The notes below the pieces were generated by a model. That model was not told where the DNA came from, ran no database searches, and saw only the letters and a program-made list of their open reading frames with translations. Source: Prochilodus magdalenae (lineage: Eukaryota; Chordata; Actinopteri; Characiformes; Prochilodontidae). From it: DNA of 64,000 nucleotides. The translations under genes were made by a program, and so were the position numbers. Below are positions 48,401-57,970 of the stretch, in pieces (the stretch's first letter is position 1; every line of letters begins with the position of its first letter). The stretch covers positions 124,501 to 188,500 of the forward strand of contig JAMWET010002892.1 in assembly GCA_024036415.1 (NCBI GenBank), given 5' to 3'.

Positions 48401-51400
48401 TTGTGTCCAATCTAACACCGTATCTCCAGCAAAGGGTGTCCCCGCTTGGTGCCCAATCAAACACCGTATCTCCAGCGAATAGTGTCCCCGCTTTGTGTCC
48501 AATCTAACACCGTATCTCCAGCGAATAGTGTCCCCACTTTGTGCCCAATCAAACACCGTATCTCCAGCGAATAGTGTCCCCACTTGGTGCCAAATCAACA
48601 CAACGTAATCTACCTACAGCGAATAGATGATCCCCGCTTAGTGCCCAATCAAACACCGTATCTCCAGCGAAATAGTGTCCGTTAATACGCTTGGTGCCCA
48701 ATCAAACACCGTCATCTCCAGCGAATAGTGTCCCCGCTTTGGTGGCCCAATCAAACAACCGTATCTCCAGCGGAAGGGTGTCCCCAGCTGGAGTGCCCAA
48801 TCAAACACCGTATCTCCAGCGAATAGTGTCCCCGCTTGGTGCCCAATCAAACACCGTATCTCCAGCGAATAGTGTCCCCGCTTTGTGTCCAATCTAACAC
48901 CGTATCTCCAGCGAAGGGTGTCCCCGCTCGGTGCCCAATCAAACACCGTATCTCCAGCGAATAGTGTCCCCGCTTTGTGCCCAATCTAACACCGTATCTC
49001 CAGCGAATAGTGTCCCCGCTTTGTGTCCAATCTAACACCGTATCTCCAGCGAATAGTGTCCCCGCTTGGTGCCCAATCAAACACCGTATCTCCAGCGAAT
49101 AGTGTCCCCGCTTGGTGCCCAATCAAACACCGTATCTCCAGCGAATAGTGTCCCCGCTTTGTGTCCAATCTAACACCGTATCTCCAGCGAATAGTGTCCC
49201 CGCTTTGTGTCCAATCTAACACCGTATCTCCAGCAAAGGGTGTCCCCGCTTGGTGCCCAATCAAACACCGTATCTCCAGCGAATAGTGTCCCCGCTTTGT
49301 GTCCAATCTAACACCGTATCTCCAGCGAATAGTGTCCCCACTTGGTGCCCAATCAAACACCGTATCTCCAGCGAATAGTGTCCCCACTTGGTGCCCAATC
49401 AAACACCGTATCTCCAGCGAATAGTGTCCCCGCTCGGTGCCCAATCAAACACCGTATCTCCAGCGAATAGTGTCCCCGCTTGGTGCCCTAAATCAAAACA
49501 AGTGTTGTCTCCAGCGAATAGTGTCCCCGCTTGGTGCCCAATCAAACACCGTATCTCCAGCGAAGGGTGTCCCCGCTCGGTGCCCAATCAAACACCGTAT
49601 CTCCAGCGAATAGTGTCCCCGCTTGGTGCCCAATCAAACACCGTATCTCCAGCGAAGGGTGTCCCCACTCGGTGCCCAATCAAACACCGTATCTCCAGCG
49701 AAGGGTGTCCCCGCTCGGTGCCCAATCAAACACCGTATCTCCAGCGAATAGTGTCCCCGCTCGGTGCCCAATCAAACACCGTATCTCCAGCGAATAGTGT
49801 CCCCGCTTGGTGCCCAATCTAACACCGTATCTCCAGCGAATAGTGTCCTCGCTCGGTGCCCCATTAAACTCCACCTCACCTGTGATAGGTCCCCGCTGGT
49901 GCCCAATCTTTTTTTTTTTTTTTTTTCCAGGATTTTTTTTTTGCCCCAGTTTTTAAAACTAAAACCTCAAAACCTGTGATAAGTGTCCGCCTCAGTCGCC
50001 TCTGCATCCAGATTGAAAAGTGTTTCACAGTTAGACTTTGGTTCTGTGATTGCCGCCCAATCGAATTCTGCTTCCACAGGGACAAGTGTCCTGACTCACA
50101 TCCTATTTAACCCCACGGCATGTACAGACTCTGCTTCCGTGATCAAAGTGGTTTGGCTCTCTGCCTAATACAAACTTAACTCCGCTTTCATGGTCAGAAG
50201 TGTCCCGGTTTGTACCCTGTCCGAAATGGTGAATCGTGTCCTGGCTCACGTCCCAATCAGTTTACACTTACATGTCGAAAAATGTCCCAACCCGAGCACT
50301 AGTCATCTGCTTCAGCCCTTAGAGCTGTCCAGACTCGGGGTCTAATCAAACTCTGGCCTGCTGCCCTATCAAAACTGTACTTGGTAAAGAACGTCCCAAC
50401 TTGTGTCCCAGTCTGACTTTACGTTCATGGTGCAAAGCGTCTACACTGAGAGCTCCGGCTTCCTGTTTCTTATCCTGCACTTCTACAGTGAGAAGTGTCC
50501 AGTTTCATATCGGAATCAAACACAACAGTTTCAACCGCCAAGCGTGTCAAAGCCCAGTCTAACTCCGCCTCCCCCGGTAAAAAGTCTCCAGGCCTACTAC
50601 ATAGTCAGACCCAGTTTCAACAGTGAGAAGTGTGCCCAGTGAAACTCACGGTCCGATCCAATTCTGCTTTGATTGGATGTCCCGGGTAGCAGCCCAGTCA
50701 AACTCCACTCCCACAGTGGAAAGGGTCCCAACTCGCTGCCCAGGCAACCAACTCGCTGTCCTTGTGCCCTCCACTTCCCTACCTCACCTCCCACTCAAAC
50801 TCCACTTCTATTGTGAAGTGTCCTGGCTCACTGCGACGCAGAGGTGTCCTGATCTGTTGTCCCTGATCACTCTAAAGCTAGAAGACCTAAAGAAGGACTT
50901 GGTTGGACCACTGGTTGGTTGGAGGCCTGGTCTTTCCTGATCCCAACCAGGAAATTCACTTCTGATAGGGAGTGAATAAGAATCGTCAGGCTTAGACTTT
51001 GGGTTTTCCGGGCCTGCTTTTAACACTTCTGTCTAAAGGTTTCTCCAGACTTACCACATACGTTTTACTGCACAAGATCTTTATCTAAATAATTCCAGGA
51101 CAGTTCTATGAAGATTTTGCGAAAGAGACCCAGTCGAGTTAATGCAATATTAATTATAAGCTCTGTGGAAAACACATGACCAGTGAAATCTGCCCAGATT
51201 AAATTTCTGCATTGTATGAGATTACGTAAATAGATAAATCTGTAGCGTCATTATCTTCACACTGTATTTTTCGTAGAATTTGAGCTCTAGGCAGGAAGTG
51301 AGTCTCAGCCTGTGTGCTTTTCTTTCTCTCTTTGTGTCAGGCTGCCCCCTGCTGACCACCACCGGCCTTTCAGGCCTGATCCAGCTGCAGGAGTTGGAGG

Positions 51401-51489
51401 AGCTGGAGCTGACCAACTGCCCGGGTGCCACGGCCGAACTTTTCAAGTACTACTCGCAGCACCTGCCGCGCTGCATGGTCATCGAGTAG
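38808..51489 (+). CDS. fbxl16: F-box/LRR-repeat protein 16 (five coding exons, complete)
   Basis: Join 38808-39455, 44785-45293, 46882-46966, 47101-47164, 51341-51489: 484 codons plus TAG. Recognised by the N-terminal segment [14 protein letters not shown], the F-box region at about residues 98-145 ([14 protein letters not shown], then [17 protein letters not shown]), the segment [15 protein letters not shown], and a C-terminal run of LRRs of the [14 protein letters not shown] type at about residues 190-475, ending HLPRCMVIE. Length is close to mammalian FBXL16 (479 residues as I remember it). Residues 41-95 are Pro/Ser-rich and the least conserved part. F-box proteins normally recruit substrates to SCF ubiquitin ligases through SKP1. 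FBXL16 is reported as an atypical member, with poor CUL1 association and PP2A-B55 binding, enriched in neural tissue; that is literature knowledge, not visible here. An in-frame ATG three codons upstream (38799) gives 487 residues, but 38808 has A at -3 and aligns with the known N-terminus. No frameshift or internal stop. Confidence 0.96.
39730..40565 (-). repeat. 30-bp minisatellite in fbxl16 intron 1
   Basis: About 28 units with core GAGTTCTGACTGGTTAGCAT. The period is a multiple of three, so minus frames read as ten-residue repeats. Not coding. Confidence 0.97.
40566..41525. other. Single-copy intronic sequence
   Basis: 40980-41180 is CpG-rich. No repeat or exon recognised. Confidence 0.4.
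41530..42350 (+). pseudogene. Heavily decayed Tc1-like element in intron 1
   Basis: Ordered matches to a common fish Tc1-like element: ATCAGCCAGTCGTGTGGCAG near 41600, GAGCTGCTGATCTACTGGGA near 41711, GGATGGCTAGACTGGTTCCA near 41835, GATGGGCTACGACAG near 41917, GATCCGAACCCAGTGGAAGA near 42205 (the PDLNPIE position) and AGTCTGCAGGAATTGCATGA near 42269. Frame broken throughout. No intact ends. Confidence 0.6.
43250..43600. promoter_or_regulatory. Possible conserved non-coding element in intron 1
   Basis: Repeat-free block with homeodomain-like words (TAAATTAATCC, GTAATTAAAAATGC, CTTTTAATGAGG) and GTGGTCTGACAAGCACAACA. Composition and motif density differ from the flanks. Conservation cannot be tested here. 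Confidence 0.3.
43990..44486 (+). repeat. 42-bp minisatellite derived from a Tc1-like terminal repeat
   Basis: About 12 units of ACTGGCCACTTTATTAGAAA, then CACCCACCTTGTACCGCCAC. The first part matches the familiar fish Tc1-like end, GGCCACTTTATTAGGTACAC. It reads as a 14-residue repeat in the plus frame, which is not a gene. Confidence 0.93.
44785..45293 (+). CDS. fbxl16: fbxl16 coding exon 2 (residues 217-385 plus two bases of Arg386; LRR block)
   Basis: Acceptor CCCCTGCAG ends at 44784 and the donor GTCAGT begins at 45294. It encodes about six leucine-rich repeats, including the segments [35 protein letters not shown] and [17 protein letters not shown]. It enters in phase 0 and leaves with CG of a split arginine codon that is completed by the first G of exon 3. 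Confidence 0.96.
45294..46881 (+). other. fbxl16: fbxl16 intron 2 (1,588 bp)
   Basis: GT-AG intron. It contains an A-run followed by a TA microsatellite at 45711-45760 and the minus-orientation 21-bp minisatellite at 45932-46345. The rest (45300-45700 and 46346-46880) shows nothing I recognise. Confidence 0.88.
45932..46345 (-). repeat. 21-bp minisatellite, locus 2 (inverted)
   Basis: About 20 units. On the minus strand they read ATGAATTATTCAGTATC with the same TCC/TCT and ACTATG/ACTCTG variants as the array at 7355-7962. In fbxl16 intron 2. Confidence 0.97.
46882..46966 (+). CDS. fbxl16: fbxl16 coding exon 3 (completes Arg386, residues 387-414)
   Basis: An 85-nt exon, too short to stand out as an open frame. 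The first G completes Arg386, followed by [15 protein letters not shown] and LYLRWCCQ. Acceptor AG is at 46880-46881 and donor GTAGAC starts at 46967. It leaves in phase 0. Identified by joining the LRR pattern between exons 2 and 4. Confidence 0.94.
47101..47164 (+). CDS. fbxl16: fbxl16 coding exon 4 (residues 415-435 plus one base of Gly436)
   Basis: A 64-nt exon after an intron of only 134 bp. Acceptor TTTGTAG ends at 47100. It encodes [21 protein letters not shown] and the first G of a split glycine codon, with donor GTTTGT at 47165. The next exon supplies GC and then CPLLTTTGL, the expected LRR continuation. Confidence 0.94.
47331..49865 (+). repeat. 46-bp satellite core in fbxl16 intron 4
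   Basis: About 55 units containing GTGCCCAATCAAACACCGTA followed by TCTCCAGCGAATAGTGTCCC. The main variable positions are AATAGT/AAGGGT and CTTGGT/CTTTGT/CTCGGT. A three-unit (138-bp) block repeats near 47620-47880. With a 46-bp period the array is open in several frames; none is a gene. Units between 48000-48240 and 48590-48800 carry many one-base insertions. Confidence 0.98.
49866..50950 (+). repeat. Decayed flank of the 46-bp satellite
   Basis: After a T-run at 49910-49926, degenerate units continue at roughly 45-55 bp spacing: GCCCAATCGAATTCTGCTTC near 50055, CCCAGTCTAACTCCGCCTCC near 50551, GCCCAGTCAAACTCCACTCC near 50692, each followed by an AAGTGTCC-like phrase. A similar decayed unit flanks the left side at 47258-47330. 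Confidence 0.75.
51341..51489 (+). CDS. fbxl16: fbxl16 coding exon 5 (completes Gly436, residues 437-484, stop)
   Basis: Acceptor TTTGTGTCAG ends at 51340. The exon completes Gly436, encodes the last LRR ([17 protein letters not shown]) and the conserved tail [16 protein letters not shown], and stops at TAG 51487-51489. It lies 4,176 bp from exon 4 because of the intronic satellite. Confidence 0.95.
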
Positions 51490-52275
51490 ATGGCCGTCTG
51501 AACCTTCGCCATCACCAAAACCTTCTCCTTCAGACGAACGACCGAACGAAACCAGACTGATGATTAACCCCACTTCATCCTGAACCCAACGAGGGGAATC
51601 GCGGGAGGGACTACAGAGAGAAACGAGGGTCTACGACGAAGCAGTGGCAGCGGAGGAACTGAAGAAGGGATTACGAGCTGGAGAAAGTGACTAGGCCTTG
51701 GGCTGACAAGAAAAGAAAAGTGTAGAGTTGCGAGAGGGGGTCCGAGAACCTTTCATTAAACGACATGACACTCAGCCATCAGCCTTCACGAGACATAAAC
51801 CACGTCAGCTCCACCGAACTGAACTGCGAGGCCTGAACCCCCCCCACATTTCCTCCTGTAGTTGTTATCTTTTGGCCCGGAGTGAAGAGGCATGCTGCTG
51901 TGGCTCTCTGAACTTTGGAGGAGTGAGAGGAGGAGGGGGAAGCGGAGAACTGCTACCGATACAGGGTCTCTTTTTCGCTTATTGTACAGTGGCGTCCGTA
52001 TTTTCACACCACTTATCAGTGCAGCCGCCTCTCCGAGTCTTACGTCTCATCGAGAAAATAAAGTCCAAGCTATTAGGAGACGAACGGCCGCGTAGTTTCG
52101 CATCAGAGCTGCACGCTTACTCGCTTCTTGTCTTGCGGTTTCTCTGGTTTGTTTCCTCTTTTGAAATCTTATTTTTTTAAGTATTTTTGATGATGAGGAT
52201 GACGAGGAGGATGAGGATAACTGTGAATTTCAGAGGCGGTTCCGGGACTCTTGAATAAAATAGGCATCCAGGTAC
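51490..52275 (+). other. fbxl16: fbxl16 3' UTR, minimum extent
   Basis: Non-coding sequence continuing from the stop, free of recognisable transposons. AATAAA hexamers at 52057-52062 and 52254-52259 are candidate polyadenylation signals. The transcript may run further: single-copy sequence continues to about 54.5 kb, with a Pumilio-type TGTACATA at 52466-52473 and another AATAAA at 56002. The real end cannot be fixed from sequence alone. Confidence 0.6.
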
Positions 52276-54560
52276 GACAGAGGCAAGACACAGAAGGCTA
52301 TCTATTACGAAAAAGTGTTTCGTTATTTGGTTTTTTTATTTTTTTCGTCCAGAAAGTTGATCTTTTACGGACAGACCACTTCACTTCAGGATTTCTGAAT
52401 TTAAAAACCGGAGAGGGCGGGGTTTGAATTGTTTCAGTGACATTTCTGGGGTACTACAAAGGGACTGTACATATGGTAGATATTCCATTTCGAGCTTGGC
52501 CTTTTTATGAACCCGTTTGATTTCTCATTCCATTTCGGTGTCAGTTGATATTAGTGACTCGTGTGCAGGTTTCAATATTAGTCCTCTGCTACACTGAACT
52601 GGGGCCGTGTCCCGCTGCTGCCGCTGCTACTGTGGGACCGGACAGAGGACACAAACTGTGCATCGATGCCTGTTCGGCACCAGGCTTCTGGATGGTGGAC
52701 CGAACGCATGGTGTCATTGTTTTCACTCAGTATATACACGATGAACCTTTTAGCCAAGCGCAAAACAAGCAAGCGTCCGTTCAAATGCATCGCATAGCTT
52801 AAGGTCTAAGACGATGGGTTTTCACTGCAGAGGTAACTGAGTGTGGTTCCAAGGCTTAAAGGAATACCCTGCGTGCTGCGTCTGTATCGTAGCCGATTTG
52901 TTAAACGGTACTGAGCTTACCAGGAGATGCCAAATTCCGTCAGTTAACAGCAAGGAGCATTACTGAAGGCTTGTTCCTACGAGCAGCAGCTGCTTTTGTC
53001 CATTTCTGTGTCATTCCCCTTCAGACTTTAACAGACCCTTCTACCTGTAGACGGAAAAACGAATGACTGAACCTTCCGAATGTTTGTCATTCCGAAACTA
53101 TGGCGGCCAGAGCTTCCACATACAAGGCTTAATTCATAGGTGCAACCCAGTCGCCCTCTTAGTCCCCTGCAAAGTCTTAAGGGTGATTCCCAAAACGTTC
53201 CATCAGAAAGGAGCATCAAAATGAAAAAGGGGTTGGGAATAACGATCTGTCGCTTTGCTGGAAGCTGCAGGACAGTTTACCCATCAGTCACTTCATATCT
53301 CTTGAAGATGCCTGTTTGATTCTGACCCTGTAGGACATTCATCATTCTGCCTCGCCCCTAGTTGTCATCCCATTCTCAGCTCTAACAGTCCTTCCCTGGA
53401 AGCCTGCGGAACGGAATGCAGCTCGTAGGTTTTGTATCATGGTCACTGGCGGTACGATACAGGTGCAGCAGATTAGCTTCAAGCATGGGTATTCTATTAA
53501 CATGACACTGTAGATAGAACTCCACCTCACTCCTCAAGGTTATTCCGTTTTCCCAGAGTCCTACCTTCTGATGCAGGGCCGTTTTTGTTTTGTCAGCTTT
53601 CGGCTCTCCACAAATCACATTTGATTTACAGTAGGTCTGTGTTGCCTACCTCAGGGCATCATGGAGGACATGAGGTACCCATACTCCATGTGAGAGAAGC
53701 CTCTATTACTGGCTTAGCTCATCCGTGGCCGCCTGCCCGTCCCCAACCACCCACGTAACGTGTCCTCTCACGGGACAGCCGCGCTACTACTCCCATCACC
53801 TCTAATTGGATTGTGCAGTTGTTTACAGATGTGTACTGTAGATACTGATAGTGCAGCGCTGATCAAGTTTTCAGTCTCCAAATGACGACACATAGCTGAT
53901 GTCGTAACGAAACCTCATATACCAGGAATTAGTCTTCTTAGGAGAAGAAACCTTTATCACTTCTGGACGTAACTCAGAATCTGGATCATGACCATGCTCA
54001 TAGTGTACACAGCAGCTGGTGTTTAGAGTAAAGGGATACGACAGCAGTGATATGTATGGCTTGTGAAAGGGGCAGTCCGGCCATTCAGCAGTCTGAAGCA
54101 TCGCGTCCTTGTTTCCTCACTACAGCATGCATTGCATAAATGCATTGGTACAGACACTGGGGAATCCCTGTGGTGCCAACCAGTCCTGTCTGCTAGCCTA
54201 GCCACTGAGCCAAAGTGGCCTATATAAATATAGCCCAGGGTTAACGCTACAGGGAAACTGTAAAGAAACTGAATCTTCATCATTCAGTTCATCTTTGATC
54301 TTTTCCAAACTGAGGAAGGCTATCTAGATAGGTGGGAACTTGCTAAAATTAAGAGATCTGGTGTTTATGTACCATATTCTCTAATAATTAGGGCTCTAAT
54401 ACATTTTGGCTCTTGCTACTCGAATAGATCTCCAACAAGAGTCCAGCAGATATACCCAGTTATCATTCTAGCACTTTCCTTTTGATGAGAAGGAGAGGAG
54501 GAGACGTCTGTAGTTGATAAGGTGAGTCACAGTTCTTACACCGATGAAGAAATACAAAGT
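52276..54560. other. 3' flank or extended 3' UTR of fbxl16
   Basis: Single-copy, AT-leaning, no recognised repeats or exons. TGTACATA at 52466-52473 is a Pumilio-type site if transcribed. Confidence 0.4.
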
Positions 54561-54564
54561 TTGT

Positions 54565-54970
54565 TGCCACAGAGCTCTAACGTTAGCAAGCTAGCAAGCC
54601 TAGCTAATGTTAGCACCTTCTGGCGAAGCCAAACCGGCCCTTTGCACTAACTTGATACCGTCCGTGGAGTTTTTAATATGACGTCACGTCTTCGTGTTTC
54701 AGTGGTCAGACTTGTCGGTCAGAAAAGGGCAGCCTGAGAGAGCTGCCTATCTGGCTATGACAGAGCTAAGGCTAGCTATATTAGCCTTATCTGGGCAGCA
54801 CACAAACCAGCTAACAGCCGGAACACGAAGATGAGGATTCATATCAGGAAACACCCTGTAAACCCCACAGTCTAGTCAAGGGCCTCCGCAAAGGGCCAGT
54901 TTGGTGTTAGCCAGTGGGAGGTAACTTTAGCTAGGTGCGCTAGCTATAGCTAGCTAACATTAGAGCCCAC
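54565..54970. mobile_element. Foldback MITE, family F, copy 2
   Basis: Arms of about 150 bp: the left starts TCTAACGTTAGCAAGC at 54573 and the right, reversed, starts TCTAATGTTAGCTAGC. Inside, CCAAACCGGCCCTTTGC pairs with GCAAAGGGCCAGTTTGG. A perfect CRE, TGACGTCA, at 54679-54686. Related to 3205-3550. Confidence 0.75.
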
Positions 54971-55146
54971 TGCCACCAAACTGTGTTCCTTCCGCAGTGT
55001 AAGAGCTGTAACTCAGCTTATCAGCTGCAGCTGCAGTGTTCGGCACAGAGAGAGATCTAGAATAATCTAGATCTAGAGATAACTGAGTCGTTTTCTGGAC
55101 TGGATTTAAACAGTACCATGAACAGAACTGCAGCACGGTGAACGCG

Positions 55147-55345
55147 GTGGTAGGTGTGGCACAGCGGATAACATCACTACCTACCAAGAAGCCCCCATGT
55201 GGGAGACTGGGGATCGATTCCCGGTCTGGGTGACTAGGCTGTGCTACACCTTGGGCAAGACTCCTAACACCACACTGGCCCACCTGTAATATGATTAACC
55301 TGTAGGTCGCTCTGGATAAGAGCGTCAGCTACACGCCGTAACTGT
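55147..55345 (+). mobile_element. tRNA-derived SINE
   Basis: An A-box-like TGGCACAGCGG at 55157 and a B-box-like GGATCGATTCCC at 55211-55222, about 54 bp apart. The tail GTCGCTCTGGATAAGAGCGT at about 55306-55325 is the characteristic 3' end shared by many fish SINEs and their L2-type partners. Confidence 0.85.
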
Positions 55346-56439
55346 AACAGACCAGTCTTAGCTGCTCAGTAGAGGTGCGGATCTGGACGTGGATTGAAGT
55401 GAAAGGTTACATTTATAGAAATGAATATAATATCCAAATATCCGAATCCCAAAATCAAAAGGAATACCTAGCCGATTAATTAATATCTGAATACCCGAAT
55501 ACTAAATAATTATTTCAAGCAAAGTTGCATTTTTTCAAAGTTTCCCTCCTTCAGGACGCAGCTTTCCCTCCGTCTTTCTGGCCTTTAAACTGGCTAACCT
55601 ACAGAAGGAGACAGAGGCACCACTGGTGAAGACTTTGGCCGGGCTGTCCCTTTCAGAGAGAGACTTTACAGAAGACTGCTGTTTTTTTTGGAGAATTTAT
55701 TTGGAGCAGCCAGTGGAGGTGGTTAGCGGGTGGAGAGGAGGAGCACCTGGGCGCCCACGCTACTATTACAGAACCGCTACACCAAGACTTTAAAGTGACC
55801 TCTGCTTGGAGCAAGCGTGGTTAGCTCCACAGCGAAGAGTCAGCGTGAGGCTTTTAATTAGAGCCCAGGCCCCCGAAGGCTTTGGGCCTCACGGTCACGG
55901 ACTGCATGATGTCCATTTCCGCCTGTCTGCTGTGGAACCTGCATCTGTTCGGCTTCTCCTTGTCCCCCTGAGGTCAAAGGCTGCTGGAGGACATGCGTAA
56001 AAATAAAGGTGCTACTGGCGCGGTTGTTGGTTCCTTTCGCCGGAATCGTGAGACGCGTGTGTTCAAAGCAACTCCCTCAACATATTATGGGTTCTGATCC
56101 GATTGAAGGAACATCCCGGCGGGGAACCTTTATTTTTGACAGTGCAGGTTACAGGACACACTTTGCGATGTGATTTATATTTTCGTCGAGGTTCAAAATC
56201 CGTATTTATTTGCTTTTTGCTACTTGTGGGGTTTAATTTATTACGTTCATGTGCATATTTATTTATTTATTTATTGATCGATTGATCGATTGATTGATGA
56301 GGACTGCGCGTTGTTGTTTTTTGTGTGAGATGTTTATTTGATTCCGATCAAATAGAAAAGAGCAGGGAACACGGAGTCGCTTCCGAACGGCAGGGTTTGA
56401 CCATCGTGTTGTTTTTGTTGTTGTTGTTTTTTTTTATTA
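55346..56439. other. Unassigned single-copy sequence
   Basis: No exon recognised. Short TTTA and ATTG repeats at 56259-56297. AATAAA at 56002-56007. Confidence 0.4.
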
Positions 56440-56650
56440 TTGTTGTTTTTGCTGTCAGATGAATTGGCCCGTGCTCGTTCTGTTTATCACCGAGGCTGTG
56501 AGCATTGCCACAATGCCCGCCTTGCCTGCCCGTTTCTGGTAGGCACTCTGGTGATGTGGGGCTGGCAGGGATAAACAAAGGGGCGGCAGGGATTTGGCCT
56601 TGCTGACCCAAACCAGACTGACCTCGGAGTGCCCCGCCTCACGCTGTCCA
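56440..56650. promoter_or_regulatory. Possible conserved non-coding element 3' of fbxl16
   Basis: Repeat-free, with the palindrome CATTGCCACAATG at 56503-56515 (a paired SOX-type arrangement) and GGGATAAACAAAGGGGCGG near 56568-56586 (FOX/SOX/TCF-like). Inference from motif content only. Confidence 0.3.
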
Positions 56651-57838
56651 TGCTACTCTAGAGTGAAGTGACAGTCCGAGTTGATTTGATGAGGGTTCTT
56701 TGCATCATGTCTGAAATGGTTGAATTCTGTTGAATCCAGGCATTCTGGTGCCATTCATAGCTAAAACAAAAATAGAGTATAGAAAATAGATTGAATAGAG
56801 AAATCTGAGTGGAGAAACTATTTACACAGTGGACAATAAAAAAACAGTGAAAGCTTTCTGGGTTTGGATATTCATATTTGGCCGAGAGCATGAACAGAAG
56901 GGCACATTTCATAGCTCATAAAGTTTCATGGCAGCTGACATAAACCTACATAAACATGTAAAAGGGCTTATTCCACTAGACAGTGTGAGGTCAACCAGAC
57001 ATCAGCTGGCAATAATTACAGGCACAGGTGTTTACAAATATGTATGAATAAAATACAAAAAATTACATATAATAAATAAATAAGTAAAGAAATTTAATTT
57101 ATAATTAATAAATATTCAACCATACCTCTTTTATTTGAAACAATTTTAAGTGCATCCATATAAAACTCATTTTGGTTTCTTTTCCCCCAAAATATCTAAA
57201 ACTATCAGATGCAGTGAAACCGTCTGTGCACTGATTACATAAAATATCCAAAAAGGGGATTTAAATATAAATATAATAAACTGGCTCGATTTCATATTGC
57301 AGAATGAGGCACAGTTTAAAATGACTCACTGAAAAACTGTTCTTACAAGACAGAGGACTTTTATTTTGACATGCTTGGACGTTAGAGGGTTACAACATTT
57401 GGATAAAGATGTGGTTAGAATGGTTCATTGTACTATGTCATATGTAAAGCCACCTCCTCAGGAACACCATGAAAATACGCTTATGTAATTATTATATAAT
57501 GGGTATTTATTTTTTTAAATGTGAATCTAAACTCTAATTGGAGGGCAAAGGTTTCCACAGGTCTAAATAAACACCTGGTTAATCTGAGATTAGTCTGAAA
57601 GTCAAAACTTTAATAACACTAACTATATTTAAGGTGCACATAGACCTAAACGAAAATATGTATGTAGAAAATAAGATAGTTTTGGTAACACCTCATAATA
57701 TTTATAAAAATCGATACAGCATTCATAACACTCTATAACACAGGACATATGGTCTCTATAACTGTAGATAAATGTTCATAATAAATTAACATGAAAATGG
57801 TACAGCACCACAGAACCAAGCTTCATGACACACAGTGA
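56651..57838. other. AT-rich intergenic sequence
   Basis: No coding signal and no named repeat recognised. Confidence 0.45.
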
Positions 57839-57970
57839 CTATAAAAAAAAAAATATATATATATAATATAAAAAAAGTAAATATATATATATATATATAT
57901 GTATATACTGTATGTATATATACATACATAGAGAGAGAGCTCATGTGTTCATATATATATATGTGTGTGT
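57839..57970. repeat. TA microsatellite cluster
   Basis: A-run then TA tracts interrupted by GTATGTA and GAGAGAG. Confidence 0.9.

Larger units (their letters stand above)
47165..51340 (+). other. fbxl16: fbxl16 intron 4 (4,176 bp), mostly satellite
   Basis: GT-AG intron. The 46-bp satellite core begins about 165 bp after the exon 4 donor and, with its decayed flank, fills the intron to about 50950. Only the last ~390 bp before exon 5 is unique sequence. Confidence 0.9.

Noticed and set aside
47249..49822. Many open frames of 60-230 codons on both strands
   Set aside because: Products of the stop-free 46-bp satellite unit inside fbxl16 intron 4.
51728..52180. A 150-codon plus-strand open frame after the fbxl16 stop
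   Set aside because: Lies in the 3' UTR, different frame, low-complexity stretches, no homology.
55147..55240. tRNA-gene-like A and B boxes
   Set aside because: The fish SINE tail follows, and no cloverleaf with anticodon arm is evident; it is a SINE head.
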